From NCBI GenBank assembly GCA_039621445.1, contig CP154954.1, forward strand, positions 48,463,847 through 48,527,846: DNA of 64,000 nt, given 5' to 3'. Under the pieces are notes generated by a model that was not told the origin of the DNA, made no database searches, and was given only the letters and a program-made list of their open reading frames with translations. Position numbers and translations under genes: made by a program. Below are positions 44,089 through 53,975 of the stretch, in pieces. Numbering within the stretch: the first letter of the stretch is position 1; each line of letters begins with the position of its first letter. The DNA comes from Euglena gracilis. Its lineage: Eukaryota > Euglenida > Euglenophyceae > Euglenales.

Positions 44089-44327
44089 GGGGCGTGGCGG
44101 ACGTGGCCCTCCGCCTGGACACGGGCAGCGCGCTGCAGACGCTGGTGGCGGACTTCGTCTACACCGTGCGCAGGGCATTTCGGAAGCCGGACCCCACTCG
44201 TCCCCCCCGGCCGGGGGGGGGGTCCTTGAGGAATTCCCTGACCGTGCTGCGGCGGGTGAACGACCTGACAAAGGAGACCCGTGGGGAGGACGACACAGTC
44301 CCCACGCACCAGCTCGATGTGGACTAG
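44089..44327 (+). CDS. Putative terminal exon X10, interrupted by a 70-bp element
   Basis: A CCCCCGGCCGCCCCAG acceptor opens a GC-rich frame (GVADVALRLDTGSALQTL, VADFVYT) that ends VNDLTKETRGEDD, TVPTHQLDVD and TAG at 44,325. In the middle sits a miniature element (44,171-44,240) that adds 26 in-frame residues, Pro/Arg/Gly-rich and unlike the rest. Without it the protein would read straight on (…VYTV-LRRVND…). This is the probable 3' end of the long gene. Function unknown. Confidence 0.5.
44171..44240. mobile_element. 70-bp miniature hAT-type element in a coding exon
   Basis: Left end CAGGGCATTTCGGAAGCCGG, right end read inward CAGGGAATTCCTCAAGGACC. Target duplication ACCGTGCG/ACCGTGCT (7 of 8) at 44,163-44,170 and 44,241-44,248. 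Element plus one duplication is 78 bp, so the host frame is kept with no stop. Confidence 0.65.
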
Positions 44328-45640
44328 CGTGGCCCCCCGCAACTCCCTCCAAACCACCCACCACCCACCCGCCATTCGTGATGCCCTCGCCAAGCGATGC
44401 ACTGGACTGTGCATGCGTGACCAGCTTCGAGTCGAGGGTTGTGTTCCTGGTGCATGTGGTGAGACAATGGCAGTGTTCTTCAAGGCCTTCGAGCTTTTGA
44501 CAAGTCGATTGGATTTATTTTTCTTTCTAATCTGAGAATGGTATTTTGACAAGACCACAAAAGCACAAATTGGACCTTTTGAGTCGAACATGAGATTTCG
44601 GTCAGTGTTTGATCCCTCTTGGTGGGTTCTCTTCAGATTTTGGGCTCCAGAATCCCAAGCAGCAGTTAAAGATGAATTTTCGAAGACATCTTCAAAATCA
44701 GCTTCAGCATCAGCTTAGGCATTTGGGTTAGGATTTGTTTGTTTGGTTTTTTTGAAAGTGAAAACAATATCAACAAATTTTTCCTTCAGGCTGTCAGAGA
44801 TGTGACAAGCTTTTTTTGCTGAACCACAGAAGTTCTGAAATCCACAAAGGAATAAACCCCCTCCCAAATTATAACCCCCCTGGGTTATTATTTTTCGCCC
44901 AAAATCCTGGCCCAAGGGGGTATTATTTAGGGGGGGGGTAATAGCACCCCAAATTTTTCGAGATTTTTTGAAGTCCCATAGGATCCAAAATAGCACCCAA
45001 AACCCCCTTTGGTGTCATTTTTTTTGTGCTTTCTCATGAAATTTAGCATTTTAGCAGGCGAGATGATCCAGAAAAATTGATTTGTATTTTATTTGCAATT
45101 TTTTTATTTGTAATTTATCGTCAGCAATTATTATTTTTACCCAAATTCTCAGGGCAAAACCTGGGCCGTCGACCGGAAAATTAGGGGGTATTGCTCGGTC
45201 GGCGAAGTCTGACTCCGACGGGGGGGGGTATTACTTGGGGGGAGGGTTTTCCGAAGTTAGTGGAGACGAAAAAAAATACGTTTACATAACCCAAAGCAAA
45301 TTCGCAAAACGGAAAATGCTGAAAATGCGGATTCTTTTTTTTCTTTGCTCCATGAACACACACACACACACACACACACCCACCCACACACCCACATACA
45401 CACACAAGCACACACGCACACACACAACACACACAAAAGAAAAGCCATTTGGGAGCAATGAAAGAAAATGGCGAATGGTTAACCTCAAGTGTGTAGATTC
45501 TCTGCCCCTGCGCCGGTCAAGGACGTCTCAAAGCGCAGCCCCCCCCCCCCCCCTGGAGGCCGTGGGAACAAGAAAGCAATTTTTTTTGGCTCATTCCAAC
45601 TTGTTTTTTCTGGCGGGGGGCAGTTGGTGCTCCGAGGGAC
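44328..45640. other. Intergenic; family E repeats and CA microsatellite
   Basis: AAATTATAACCCCCC and GGTTATTATTT words (44,863-44,945) and GGGGGTATTACTTGGGG (45,222-45,245) are family E. (CA)n lies at 45,356-45,440. A C14 tract is at 45,541-45,554. No gene. Confidence 0.6.
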
Positions 45641-45685
45641 GGGCTGCGGATGCTCTGCGCCTCGTCCCCAGCCCGCCTCGACCCC

Positions 45686-45760
45686 ATGCTCTGGCCGCTC
45701 CTCTGCCTCCTCTGCCACCTCCCCGGGCTGTGGGCGGACGGCCAAACCGCCTGCGTCAAG
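45686..45760 (+). CDS. Secreted Cys-rich protein gene Y, exon 1 (signal peptide)
   Basis: MLWPLLCLLCHLPGLWADG followed by QTACVK is a typical signal peptide: a short N-region, a Leu-rich core and small residues near the probable cleavage site. An upstream in-frame ATG at 45,650 would add 12 residues; the one chosen gives the better signal. The donor GTCAAG|GTGGGG is phase 0 and joins to 46,796. Confidence 0.6.
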
Positions 45761-46795
45761 GTGGGGTACCTGGAGTACGGGTACCCCCACCGGCCGCGCC
45801 TCACGCTGCTTTGGGGACCTCGACTGACGACTCATCAAGCCCCGCTCCCCTCCCCCCACCACCTGCCGCGATTCAGAGCTGATTGATTGGCCGAACCCGA
45901 TGGGCAAACCCCAACCAGGCTGAAGCAAACCTGCGGCTTTACTTGGGGGTTCTGTCAAAGCACACACAGTAGTTGTTCGGTGGGTTCACTGGGCCTGCCC
46001 ACGAGTTGCTTCGATCTGGCCCACAGAATCGATAAGGGCTCATTCTATTGGGTCCAGCCCAGGGAAGGTGAGGCGCAGGCGCAGACAGAGAATGGACGCC
46101 ACAGCGCAACAGTGCCCCCCCCCAAAAGGACTGTTCTGGGGGCTCACCGATGCTTGCTCCAGCGGATCCTCCTGCATTCCCCGGACAGTTTGTGGGTTGT
46201 TTCCATGCGGGAGGGCGTCTTGTCCCCTCCCTTGGTCGTGGCTGAGCGCTGCACAGAATTTCCGCCTGAAAGCCGCTTGGAGCAGTTGTGTTCAGCATCA
46301 GGGATTTTTTTTTTGCAGGTTGCACCCCCGGCTAGGAGGAAGGGGGAATGGGGTGGGTGGTGGCAGATATTGATTTAGTGTGTTGGGGTGGCGACCCTCC
46401 TCCAACCACAGCGCTGGGGTGTGATTCCCTGCCACGCTTTACAGGGCCCAGGCCCACTATGTAGCTGAGGTGTCTAAAGATCTATCCGCTCAGTTGGAAA
46501 TCGCTCAGTTGTAAGATGTCTTACTTATCATATATGTCTGTGAATCGAGTTTTGTGGCCATCAACATTCTTTGTGGACACCAATTTTTTCCCCCTTGTGA
46601 ACCACACTACATGAATGTCTGGTGGGGTGTCCGCCTGACCCTCTACCCCCCACGGGTGGGGTACCCCCAAGAGCTTTGTGGGTGTAAGGAATCCCCCTCG
46701 AACCTTTCTGGACCTTGTCTCAGAAACTGCTCCGCTTCAGAGGTTTAAGGCTGTGTGTTTCTTCCGACGCCCCCCCTCCCCTCGTGGGCGGCCAG

Positions 46796-46999
46796 CGTGG
46801 GATGCGAGCCCAGCAGCTGCTGGAGGAGTACTGCTTCGTCTACATCTGCCTCGGCGGCCAGGACCCGATGCTCAACATGGACTGGTACCCGGACGCCTGC
46901 TGCTACGTCGACACCGCGGCGGCCAACCTGAGCGTGTGCTGCGCCGAGCGCAAGGCGCACCCGCTCGTTCAGCATGCCGACGCGTTTCGCCTTCCCCGG
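46796..46999 (+). CDS. Secreted Cys-rich protein gene Y, exon 2
   Basis: A GTGGGCGGCCAG acceptor. 68 codons, phase 0 at both ends, donor CCCCGG|GTTGTT. Contains EYCFVYICLGG, PDACCYVDTAAANLSVCC and one Asn-Leu-Ser glycosylation sequon. Strongly GC-rich at third positions, which marks it as coding against its surroundings. The paired Cys-Cys motifs imply a disulfide-rich extracellular or cell-wall protein. No named family was recognised. Confidence 0.6.
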
Positions 47000-47095
47000 G
47001 TTGTTGTAACACCTTTCTGTTTCGCAATCTGTGGATGGGACGTTTTTTTTTTCGGGGTACTCTCTCTTCTGAATCGGTGTTGCTGTGGTTTCCAG

Positions 47096-47233
47096 GTGGT
47101 TGCTACCTGGAACCTTTGCTGCCCCCCCTCCCCAATCTCGCCTTGCGTTCGCAAGGGCCCCCCATTGCCTGGCTACTGGAAGGACGTGAACGAGCCACTG
47201 TATTGCAAAAGTGTGCCCCTCATTGGCTGTTGA
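47096..47233 (+). CDS. Secreted Cys-rich protein gene Y, exon 3 with stop
   Basis: A TGTGGTTTCCAG acceptor, phase 0, 45 codons to TGA: VVATWNLCCPPSPISPC, then GYWKDVNEPLYCKSVPLIGC. It brings the mature protein to about 12 Cys. The whole protein would be about 138 residues. The three exons agree in phase and character. Confidence 0.55.
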   Translation: MVATWNLCCPPSPISPCVRKGPPLPGYWKDVNEPLYCKSVPLIGC

Positions 47234-47783
47234 TGGGGGTCGGGGGCTTTTGCGGCAGTCTCAGGCCCCGCGAAACCACCTAAGGCCAGGTTGGTGAGTA
47301 TGGCTGCCTGAGGCCAAATGCTTGGGCTTTTCTTATGGATATGAAGCCGAGTGCCAAAGCATGTGCCAGTGGTGCATTTTAGCTGGAAACCCTCTTGGTG
47401 TTGTACCTTGGATATCCCCTCGGAGTGGACATCTGCACTTTATTTTAAAAACAGTTGCGCGGATTTCCAGTTTCACCCATAGCCGCCAATAAACATTTGC
47501 GGCAATTTCCATTGCTATTGTTGAGTTATATTCACGCCCCCACCAAGAAGTTGGTCTCCGGTCCCACCCTTGCAAACTTATGCCTCATTGGATTTGGCCT
47601 CGCATTATGGGTGGCCAGATATCATCATGCCACATGTCAATTTCTTCCCCCGGAGTGCACCTATTTTTGGCCAGATATTGCAAGTCCCCCCCCCATTTTT
47701 GACCGATTTTGCTGGACAGCTACAGAAAGGGGATCTGCTATTTAGATTCTTGGCGGGAAACCGAGGGGGGTTCTAGGAGGGGG
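47234..47783. other. No gene identified
   Basis: No coding or repeat structure of note apart from a C-tract near 47,688. Confidence 0.4.
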
Positions 47784-47791
47784 GTTGTTAT

Positions 47792-48103
47792 CAGGCTGTT
47801 TTTAAGGTGGTGCCGACCCCACTCCGGGGGGGGGGATGCCTGCCTGGGCAGGCACTCCAAGGCACTCCCGATCCGACCCCCCCACCAGGGGGGGAGGTGG
47901 TTAGGGCACACGGCCAAAAGTGCCCTAGAACAGACCCCGGCGCCGAAGGCGCCGGGGAGCCAAAAATGGCCTATCTTCAAAGGAATGTGCCTGGGCGCAG
48001 GCCAAAATCCACCCCCTCCCCCCAGGGGGGGTAGTGCCTGCCTGGGCAGGCACCCCAAGGCACTCCGGACTCCCCCCCCCCGGGATTGGTAAAAAACAGC
48101 CTG
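47792..48103. mobile_element. hAT-type miniature element F2
   Basis: Left end CAGGCTGTTTTTAAGG, right end TTGGTAAAAAACAGCCTG. Exact 8-bp duplication GTTGTTAT at 47,784-47,791 and 48,104-48,111. The 312-bp interior has CCTGCCTGGGCAGGCAC near both ends and GGCGCC-GAA-GGCGCC at 47,939-47,953. Sister of F1. Confidence 0.88.
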
Positions 48104-48454
48104 GTTGTTATTTGGTCTAAATTTGTTATTTGGTCAGAGGTCTGATTGGTGAGGTTGCTTTTTTGGTGGGGAGGACTTGTGTCGCGCATGGGCTCCTCCC
48201 CAAACCTCCCCACCTGAATAGTTGCACGGCCAAATGACTAATCTTTGGTCCCAAAAATTCCCCAGGATTGGGCGAAAATGCTAATTTGAAGGCATGGCTG
48301 CAGCAAGAGGTCTTATGCTGTTGCGTTGCTCTTTCCCTTCACTCTGTTCTGATGCATTCCCAGTGGAACACCCACTGAGAAAGTTTGATATTCTTTTCCA
48401 TGTGGGAAATTCTAGACCCCATTTGGCCCAAGCCCCCTGAGCTTTCGGCAAACT

Positions 48455-48889
48455 TTGTGTAGAAAACGCTTAATTTTTCGGTGTGCCAAGTTCCACAAAC
48501 CTTTGACTAATGAGGGGTCCCTGGGTACTCCAGGGACGGTCCAAGCCCTATCCCCCCCTGTGGTACACCCCCCCCCCAAACCCAGACACGGGAGAGACAC
48601 GGGAGAGGTTAGGCACCCTCACAGTTGCGGTTCAGCTTCTGCCGCAGAAGTTCTCTCAAGAAGCACATCTTTGTTGGGAAAACAGGATTGGGGGGTCCCT
48701 CGCCGTTCGGTGCTTCGGCCCCTGCCTCTCCATTGCACTCCAATGTCACTCCCTGCCCTCACAGCCCACACCCCGACCCTCACCCCCACCCCCACCCCCA
48801 CCACCAGCTTGACCCCAACGGCCTCCCTCAGCCCCACAGTCACCAACACCCGCACCGCCTCTTCGGCTGGGGCTCCTCAGGATGTTTGA
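48455..48889 (+). CDS. Putative Ser/Thr-rich exon, copy 1
   Basis: A 144-codon open frame whose C-terminal third is a Thr-Pro/Ser repeat (TLTPTPTPTTSLTPTASLSP, TVTNTRTAS). It belongs to the family of Ser/Thr-rich repeat exons found downstream to the window end. The N-terminal part is of lower coding character. A better exon start may be the CCCTCACAG acceptor at about 48,761. Confidence 0.4.
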   Translation: MCRKRLIFRCAKFHKPLTNEGSLGTPGTVQALSPPVVHPPPKPRHGRDTGEVRHPHSCGSASAAEVLSRSTSLLGKQDWGVPRRSVLRPLPLHCTPMSLPALTAHTPTLTPTPTPTTSLTPTASLSPTVTNTRTASSAGAPQDV

Positions 48890-50137
48890 GGGGGGAATGC
48901 GATACGGCCCGTAAGGCAGGGTTTGCGTTTAGTTTAGTGCCGGTTTGGGACCATTTGGTTGACCAGGGGGTCTCTTAAGCCTGGGGGGGGTAGAGCCAGC
49001 CTTTTTCTTACCAGCAACTCACAGTCGGGCTGCGAACCCCCCCATGGTTCGCTGAAATGAAGTTCAGGCCAGCCCAGCAAAGCCAGGCTGGACCGAAGAA
49101 ATGTCCGGCGCAAAACACCAAAAACTTTGGGGAAAAGGGGGTCAAATGTGGCCCAAAATGGCCCTTTTTGGATTTTGCCTCTAAATTTTGGCCGAAAAAT
49201 GCCAACCCCGCTGGATTTGAGCTTTTGGGGGCATTGTTTTTTGGGCACTCGCCTGGTCCAGCTACCAGACCGGCCGGACCCCCCCCCCCCATCCTGCCAG
49301 CACCTTTTTCCAGCTGGCCTGCAGGACCACCCCCGGGTCCTTAAGAAAACCACTGTTGTTGACGTTTTTGGGGGGGGGAAGTCAGCAAACAATGCACCAC
49401 CCGAGCTGGTGTGGTACTTCTTATCGCACACAACAATTGATGAAACGGGGAATGCCAACAGAAATCGTGGTGACAGCGTCCTAGCTTGAGGCTGAGAGTG
49501 AAGGGAGGGGTAGTTCCGCACCTGTACTTGAACTGCTGCGACCTCCCCCTCCTTTATCAATTTAATACATTTCAAGCCACCTTTTGATTAAGAGAATTTG
49601 TCACCCAGTTTTCCGTTTTATTGACATTTTTTTTGCCTATTTCCCCCATAAAAAAAAACGAAACAAATCCTTTTTTTTACCGTTTAGCGTTCCCCCCAAA
49701 AAACAGCCGTATACCCCTGTATCCCTCAACTACAACTGCATCCCCTGGGCGGGGGTTGCGGGTCAGGAAGTCCCCCCCCCCGGTCGGGGGTTGCAGGTGA
49801 CCCCAAATATAATTAAGTCTCCATCAAGAGCTTTGGCACCTGGTTGTGCGACCACACCGTGGTCAGGGATTGGGAGTTGTGCATAGGGGTGCCCCTTTGG
49901 TTGGGGGTTGGGGGAACCCGGTCGTTGCACAAGGGTTACCAAGAGACTCCGTTTCCATTCCCACCTTCCTCTCTGAAACCAGTTCCTGAACAGAAGCCTG
50001 TGCCGGAGGGCCTCCACCGGGGTCACGCACCGAGTCGACAAGCAGGACCCTGACCCAGATCAGGCTTTTGCCAAATTCCGCTGGGGGGGAGGCTGAAATG
50101 CCTTGCCCCTCCTCCCTGGGCCAGTGGAAACCCTCCT
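48890..50137. other. Probable intron, no clear element limits
   Basis: C/G tracts at 49,279-49,290 and 49,778-49,788, a GGGTCCTTAAG word at 49,334 that resembles the inner TIR of element M, and short non-coding frames. Confidence 0.35.
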
Positions 50138-50145
50138 CGTCCAAC

Positions 50146-50418
50146 CAGGGGTTTTTTTTAGACCCCCGGGGGGAGGGTGGGATAGGGTGGGTGGGTCCGA
50201 CCAAGCCCCCCTTTGGGGGGGGTTCCCCAGATGGGGGGTTGGGTTACTTTTTGGCGCCAAAGGTGCCGAAATTTTTTGAAAAGGTGCTATTTTTAGCATT
50301 TTCGCGATTTTTGGCCATTTTCGGGGGAAATCGGTTGGTCCCCCGGATCCCCCCCCCCCCGGAGGTGGGTGGGTGGGGGACCCCCCCCTCCCCCCCCGGT
50401 CTTTAAAAAAAGCCCCTG
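50146..50418. mobile_element. hAT-type miniature element K2
   Basis: Left end CAGGGGTTTTTTTTAGACCC, right end GGTCTTTAAAAAAAGCCCCTG. 8-bp duplication CGTCCAAC/CGTCCGAC (7 of 8) at 50,138-50,145 and 50,419-50,426. Core hairpin GGCGCCAAAGGTGCC at 50,253-50,267. It sits 25 bp upstream of the acceptor of the next Ser/Thr-rich exon. The target word recurs unbroken at the equivalent place (CGTCCGACCCCCACAG) before the exon at 59,236. Confidence 0.8.
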
Positions 50419-50443
50419 CGTCCGACCCCCTCACCCCGCCCAG

Positions 50444-50672
50444 GTGTGTCAGCAAGCGCCTGACCCCAACGGGCTCCAGAACCAGAACCGAGACCGGAAG
50501 CCAAACCTACACTGCCAGCCGCACCAGGGAGGTCATCACTGCATTTCCGCTGGCAGCGGCTCGTGTCATGAACCCCCCCTTCTGGTTTACCACCACAGCT
50601 TGGTTGCACAGTTGGACAGCTGGGCACGTCCTTGCCAGGGTTGTGCGGGAATCCCCACAACCCTATGGGTGA
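50444..50672 (+). CDS. Putative Ser/Thr-rich exon, copy 2
   Basis: A CACCCCGCCCAG acceptor, then a frame with SKRLTPTGSRTRTETGSQTY and TASRTREVITAFPLAAA, open to 50,672. The Arg-Thr/Thr-Pro dipeptides match the family. The 3' limit is uncertain. Confidence 0.4.
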
Positions 50673-51190
50673 TGACCCACTCCCATCCTGGTGGCAGGCA
50701 ACCCCCCCACCAGGCTTTCCCATATTTTTGGGGGCACTGCTTTTCAGGTCTTTTTCCTTTCTTTAAGAAATACATTTCCTTTGGTGCCTTCAACGCCGAC
50801 GGAGTTTTCTTTTCAGTGATACCATGTTGGGTGGGGGGGTCGACCTACCCCTCACCTCCTGGATGGGGGGGGGTCCGAGCACCCCACGAGGCCTTTTCGT
50901 GCAGCCCTGGTTCTTCTGGCTGCCCTGGCTACAACATCTCGCCTTAAACCAAAGGAAAGGTGAGAACGACGCTTGCAACAGTTTGGCGTTGGGATATTCC
51001 AAGTGTGGAAGTTGTAATGGAGGTTTGCTTTGTGCATTTAACGAATACTCAAAATTTGAAAACAGTCTATGGCTTTTGTTTTTCCTCATCAAGGAAACAA
51101 AAGCAAGGTTTAATGAAGATAAAAGAACTGTCCATGTGTTGCTACAGTCAAATATTTCTTTTTTGATCTGAGAGAGGGACCTCGCATCAG
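50673..51190. other. Spacer or intron
   Basis: G-tract words at 50,828-50,872. No coding signal. Confidence 0.3.
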
Positions 51191-51287
51191 CACACTAACG
51201 CCAACTGTGACACACAGTACAACCTCGTCCTTCACTCGCACCTGTACAGAGTCAGGTTCACGAACCTCAGCTGCGTTCCCATTATGA
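51191..51287 (+). CDS. Putative Ser/Thr-rich exon, copy 3 (short)
   Basis: A CTCGCATCAG acceptor and the frame STLTPTVTHSTTSSFTR, TCTESGSRTSAAFPL, then TGA. Matches the family in composition and strand. No donor was found, so it may be a terminal exon or a decayed copy. Confidence 0.35.
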
Positions 51288-52611
51288 CCCCCCCCGAAAC
51301 CATTGAATAAGATAGCACGCTCTCCATCGGGTTTGGCATGCATCCTTCTGTTACATCCGGCTGGCGAAGCAACGTCTTCCAGTTCCCAAAATTGTGGAAC
51401 CCCCCAATATGATGACGGCGTTATTGGACTTTTAATTTGGTAGTCATCTGGAGGGGGGTCGTTATAAATGGGGTTATACTATCAGAGAGGTCATTCATTC
51501 AGACAACAATCACCAAAAACCTCCCGGGTCTGCCCCAGGGGTTGGTTTGAGGAGGGTGCCACGGCTTTAGGTGGTGGTGGTTTCCCAGCGAAGAGGTTTG
51601 GACCCTCCGCCTGCCAAGGGGGGGTCCGGACCTGGGGGACCCACAACCAAGTACCTATGAAATGACTGGGCATGGCTGGGCGTCCAAAAGTCTAGCAAGG
51701 CCAGTGGAAGTCCAATGGTGGCCAAATGTGGCCGGGTTTTCCAGTCACACCCAGTCATATGCCCAGTCACACCCAGTCACACTTTTTGACCACGTTCGAC
51801 CTTTTTTGGTTTTTTTTTGTCTGCTTCTGGCCCATTCGGATATTATTGGCCGCCAATGTATATTATTGAGTGTTTTTGGCCACTTCAAAAATTGCCAGAA
51901 ATTTTTTTGATATTGGGGGTTCTATGCGATAACTGGTTGTGAGTGAGCGTGACTGGGTGACTGAGGGTGACTGAGTCTGGGATTCTGGATGAACATAGGT
52001 GCTTGCCCATGACCCCAAAAGTCATTTTTCCTCCATGTGGAATTTATTTGGCGATTTAACTTTTTTTTTTACCACAAAACAGTGTCCAAATAACATCTTG
52101 GGTCGATTTTGGCAATAATATTTTTCGTCCTGGTGCGAAGCTCCGGGCCGCACCACTGTTTTACCTCCTGCTGTCCCAGTTTTTTTTTTGCGATCATTCT
52201 TGGTCTTTATTCTTGTTGTTGTTGTTGCTGTTGTTGTTTTTGTTGTTGTTGTTGTTGTTCTTTTTGTTTGTTCCGGCGGCGTTTTTGTGCTTTCTTGTGT
52301 GCCACCTCATTTCTGACTCTTTGGCCCAGTGCTCCTCTCCGGGTCATTTCGTTTGGATTCCCCAATTTTCAGCCCGAAGAAGTTCAACACTCTTTCCACC
52401 AATTTCACAAGACACGCTGCCTCCGTGTGGTTCCAAAAGGAATTCAGATGGAACTTGCATATTGTTTGTGTGCATTTTTACACCTTTTTTTGTGTGCATT
52501 TTGCACATTTTTAAGAGGCGTGTCGCATTCCCCCCATCCCCCTGCTTCAGTTCCACAGGTCCCTTCCATTTCCCCCTGGGGCAAAGATTTTGAGGCTGAT
52601 ATATTAATTTT
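51288..52611. other. Spacer with GTT microsatellite
   Basis: (TTG)n at 52,212-52,268. CCAGTCACACCCAGTCA words at 51,742-51,782. A 258-residue frame across the microsatellite contains poly-Cys and is rejected. Confidence 0.4.
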
Positions 52612-53172
52612 GTGCCGTCGGTTCTGCTTGCAAAGGAAAACTTGTATGTGGGTTGGAGGTCCCTCTGGGGGTGTCCATTCCCTCCCCCTACTGCACCCTG
52701 TATTGCCTTCCGGGGGCCTGGGCTTGGCCAGGGGTCCATCTTCAACGCACCCATCGGTGGTGCCGTGTGGTGTGGAACAAATGCTGATTTTGGGGACGTA
52801 TGGCGGACCACCACCCGCAGCACCAGTAGCACACCAACCCGCAGCGCCACCACCGAATCCGCCTCTCCTTCCAGAATCCTTCTAAGGTTTTTGCTAATTG
52901 CCGTACAAGCATTTGACGCTTCTGGTTTTATGCATGAGCGGGGTGTTTATGATTGTGGGGGTTATGTTTGTGCTGGATTGAATACACCTTTTTCCCAAAC
53001 AGCAGTGTATGAGTGCCCCTGCTTCGCAATAGGAGGGGTGCATCTCCTGTTGACATGCATGTCCGGTGTCAATGATTCGGTTGCTCGATGCTGGCACAAC
53101 CCTGACACACGTAGAAAGAAATGCAAACTTTTCTGGCCACCCTCTGGAACCGCCTGGAAAGCTTTTCATTGA
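52612..53172 (+). CDS. Putative Ser/Thr-rich and Cys-bearing exon, copy 4
   Basis: 186 open codons. The middle has RTTTRSTSSTPTRSATTESA, then SPSRI. The rest includes HERGVYDCGGYVCAGLNTPF, VYECPCFAIGG and further Cys, suggestive of an extracellular disulfide domain. The true exon edges inside this frame are not known. Confidence 0.4.
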   Translation: MPSVLLAKENLYVGWRSLWGCPFPPPTAPCIAFRGPGLGQGSIFNAPIGGAVWCGTNADFGDVWRTTTRSTSSTPTRSATTESASPSRILLRFLLIAVQAFDASGFMHERGVYDCGGYVCAGLNTPFSQTAVYECPCFAIGGVHLLLTCMSGVNDSVARCWHNPDTRRKKCKLFWPPSGTAWKAFH

Positions 53173-53773
53173 CCTTTTTTTTGACAGCACCTTGCCTCTG
53201 ACACTCTCTAATTCTGGAAAGAGCACCAAAAAAGCCGTTGCGCAGCTCTGTGTCGATTCTTCTGGTTTGTGTCCCAAAGCTGCAAATCCACATCTGACCA
53301 AAGTATTGTGTGGAATCGTTATGCGACAGTGCAAACGTCTCCGGAAGCCATTTCGTGTAGCGCATTTTATGCCCCAAACAAATAGTTTTCCTGTTTCGAA
53401 CAAACACTGTGCGAAGGAGAAGAGGAACGACAGCGTCACGAGCAGCGCGACTCCCACCAGAACCCCCACCCGCAGCAACACCGAGAGCCGCACCCGCACT
53501 GCAGCCCGGCCTCCGCTGCCCGTTGTGGGGATACCCGCCAACGTGCTAGGAAGCCTTCCCCCAGAGGAAAAAGATGAATGCAAAGAATCGTCACAGGACA
53601 GGTCATTGGGTTGGAGACAGTTTTCCAGAGGACCGGCTAGCGAATGCAAAATGGACAGTTTCCTGTTGAACGACTTGCGTTTTCCCAACCATGGCCAAGT
53701 TTTCCTGGCTTGTGGCCAGAAATTGGTGAAGAAGGTGCTTTTTCACATTTCTGTGTTGGTCCAGACTGTTTGA
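53173..53773 (+). CDS. Putative Ser/Thr-rich exon, copy 5
   Basis: Part of a 235-codon frame from 53,066. Ordinary sequence (STLPLTLSNSGKSTKKAVAQ, AANPHLTKVLCGIVMRQC) leads into the signature block NDSVTSSATPTRTPTRSNTE, SRTRTAARPP. The block is 75-90% identical at DNA level to 57.9, 59.3, 61.5 and 62.75 kb, with differences mostly at third positions of this frame, which supports it as the coding frame. Confidence 0.5.
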
Positions 53774-53975
53774 TTGCCCTCATCTGATCCCACCCCCAGG
53801 AAAACTGGTTTTTGGCCCTTTGCTCGTTAAATTGCATTAGCTGGTCTGGAAATCATTTCTTGGGGGGTTGGCACCCCCGCTGGGAATCGCTGAGATGTGT
53901 GGAGGTGGCGTGCAGGTGACAAAGCTGCTTGCGCCTGTTTAGCTGCGGGGCCTGCGGACGCCGGGGCCCGACACA

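Noticed and set aside
44166-44230. Splicing of the 70-bp element as GT-AG intron
   Set aside because: The only fitting GT...AG pair (65 bp) would shift the reading frame and lose the clean C-terminus.
52109-52885. 258-residue protein with poly-Cys
   Set aside because: The poly-Cys comes from a TTG microsatellite; only the part from about 52,612 in another frame looks exon-like.
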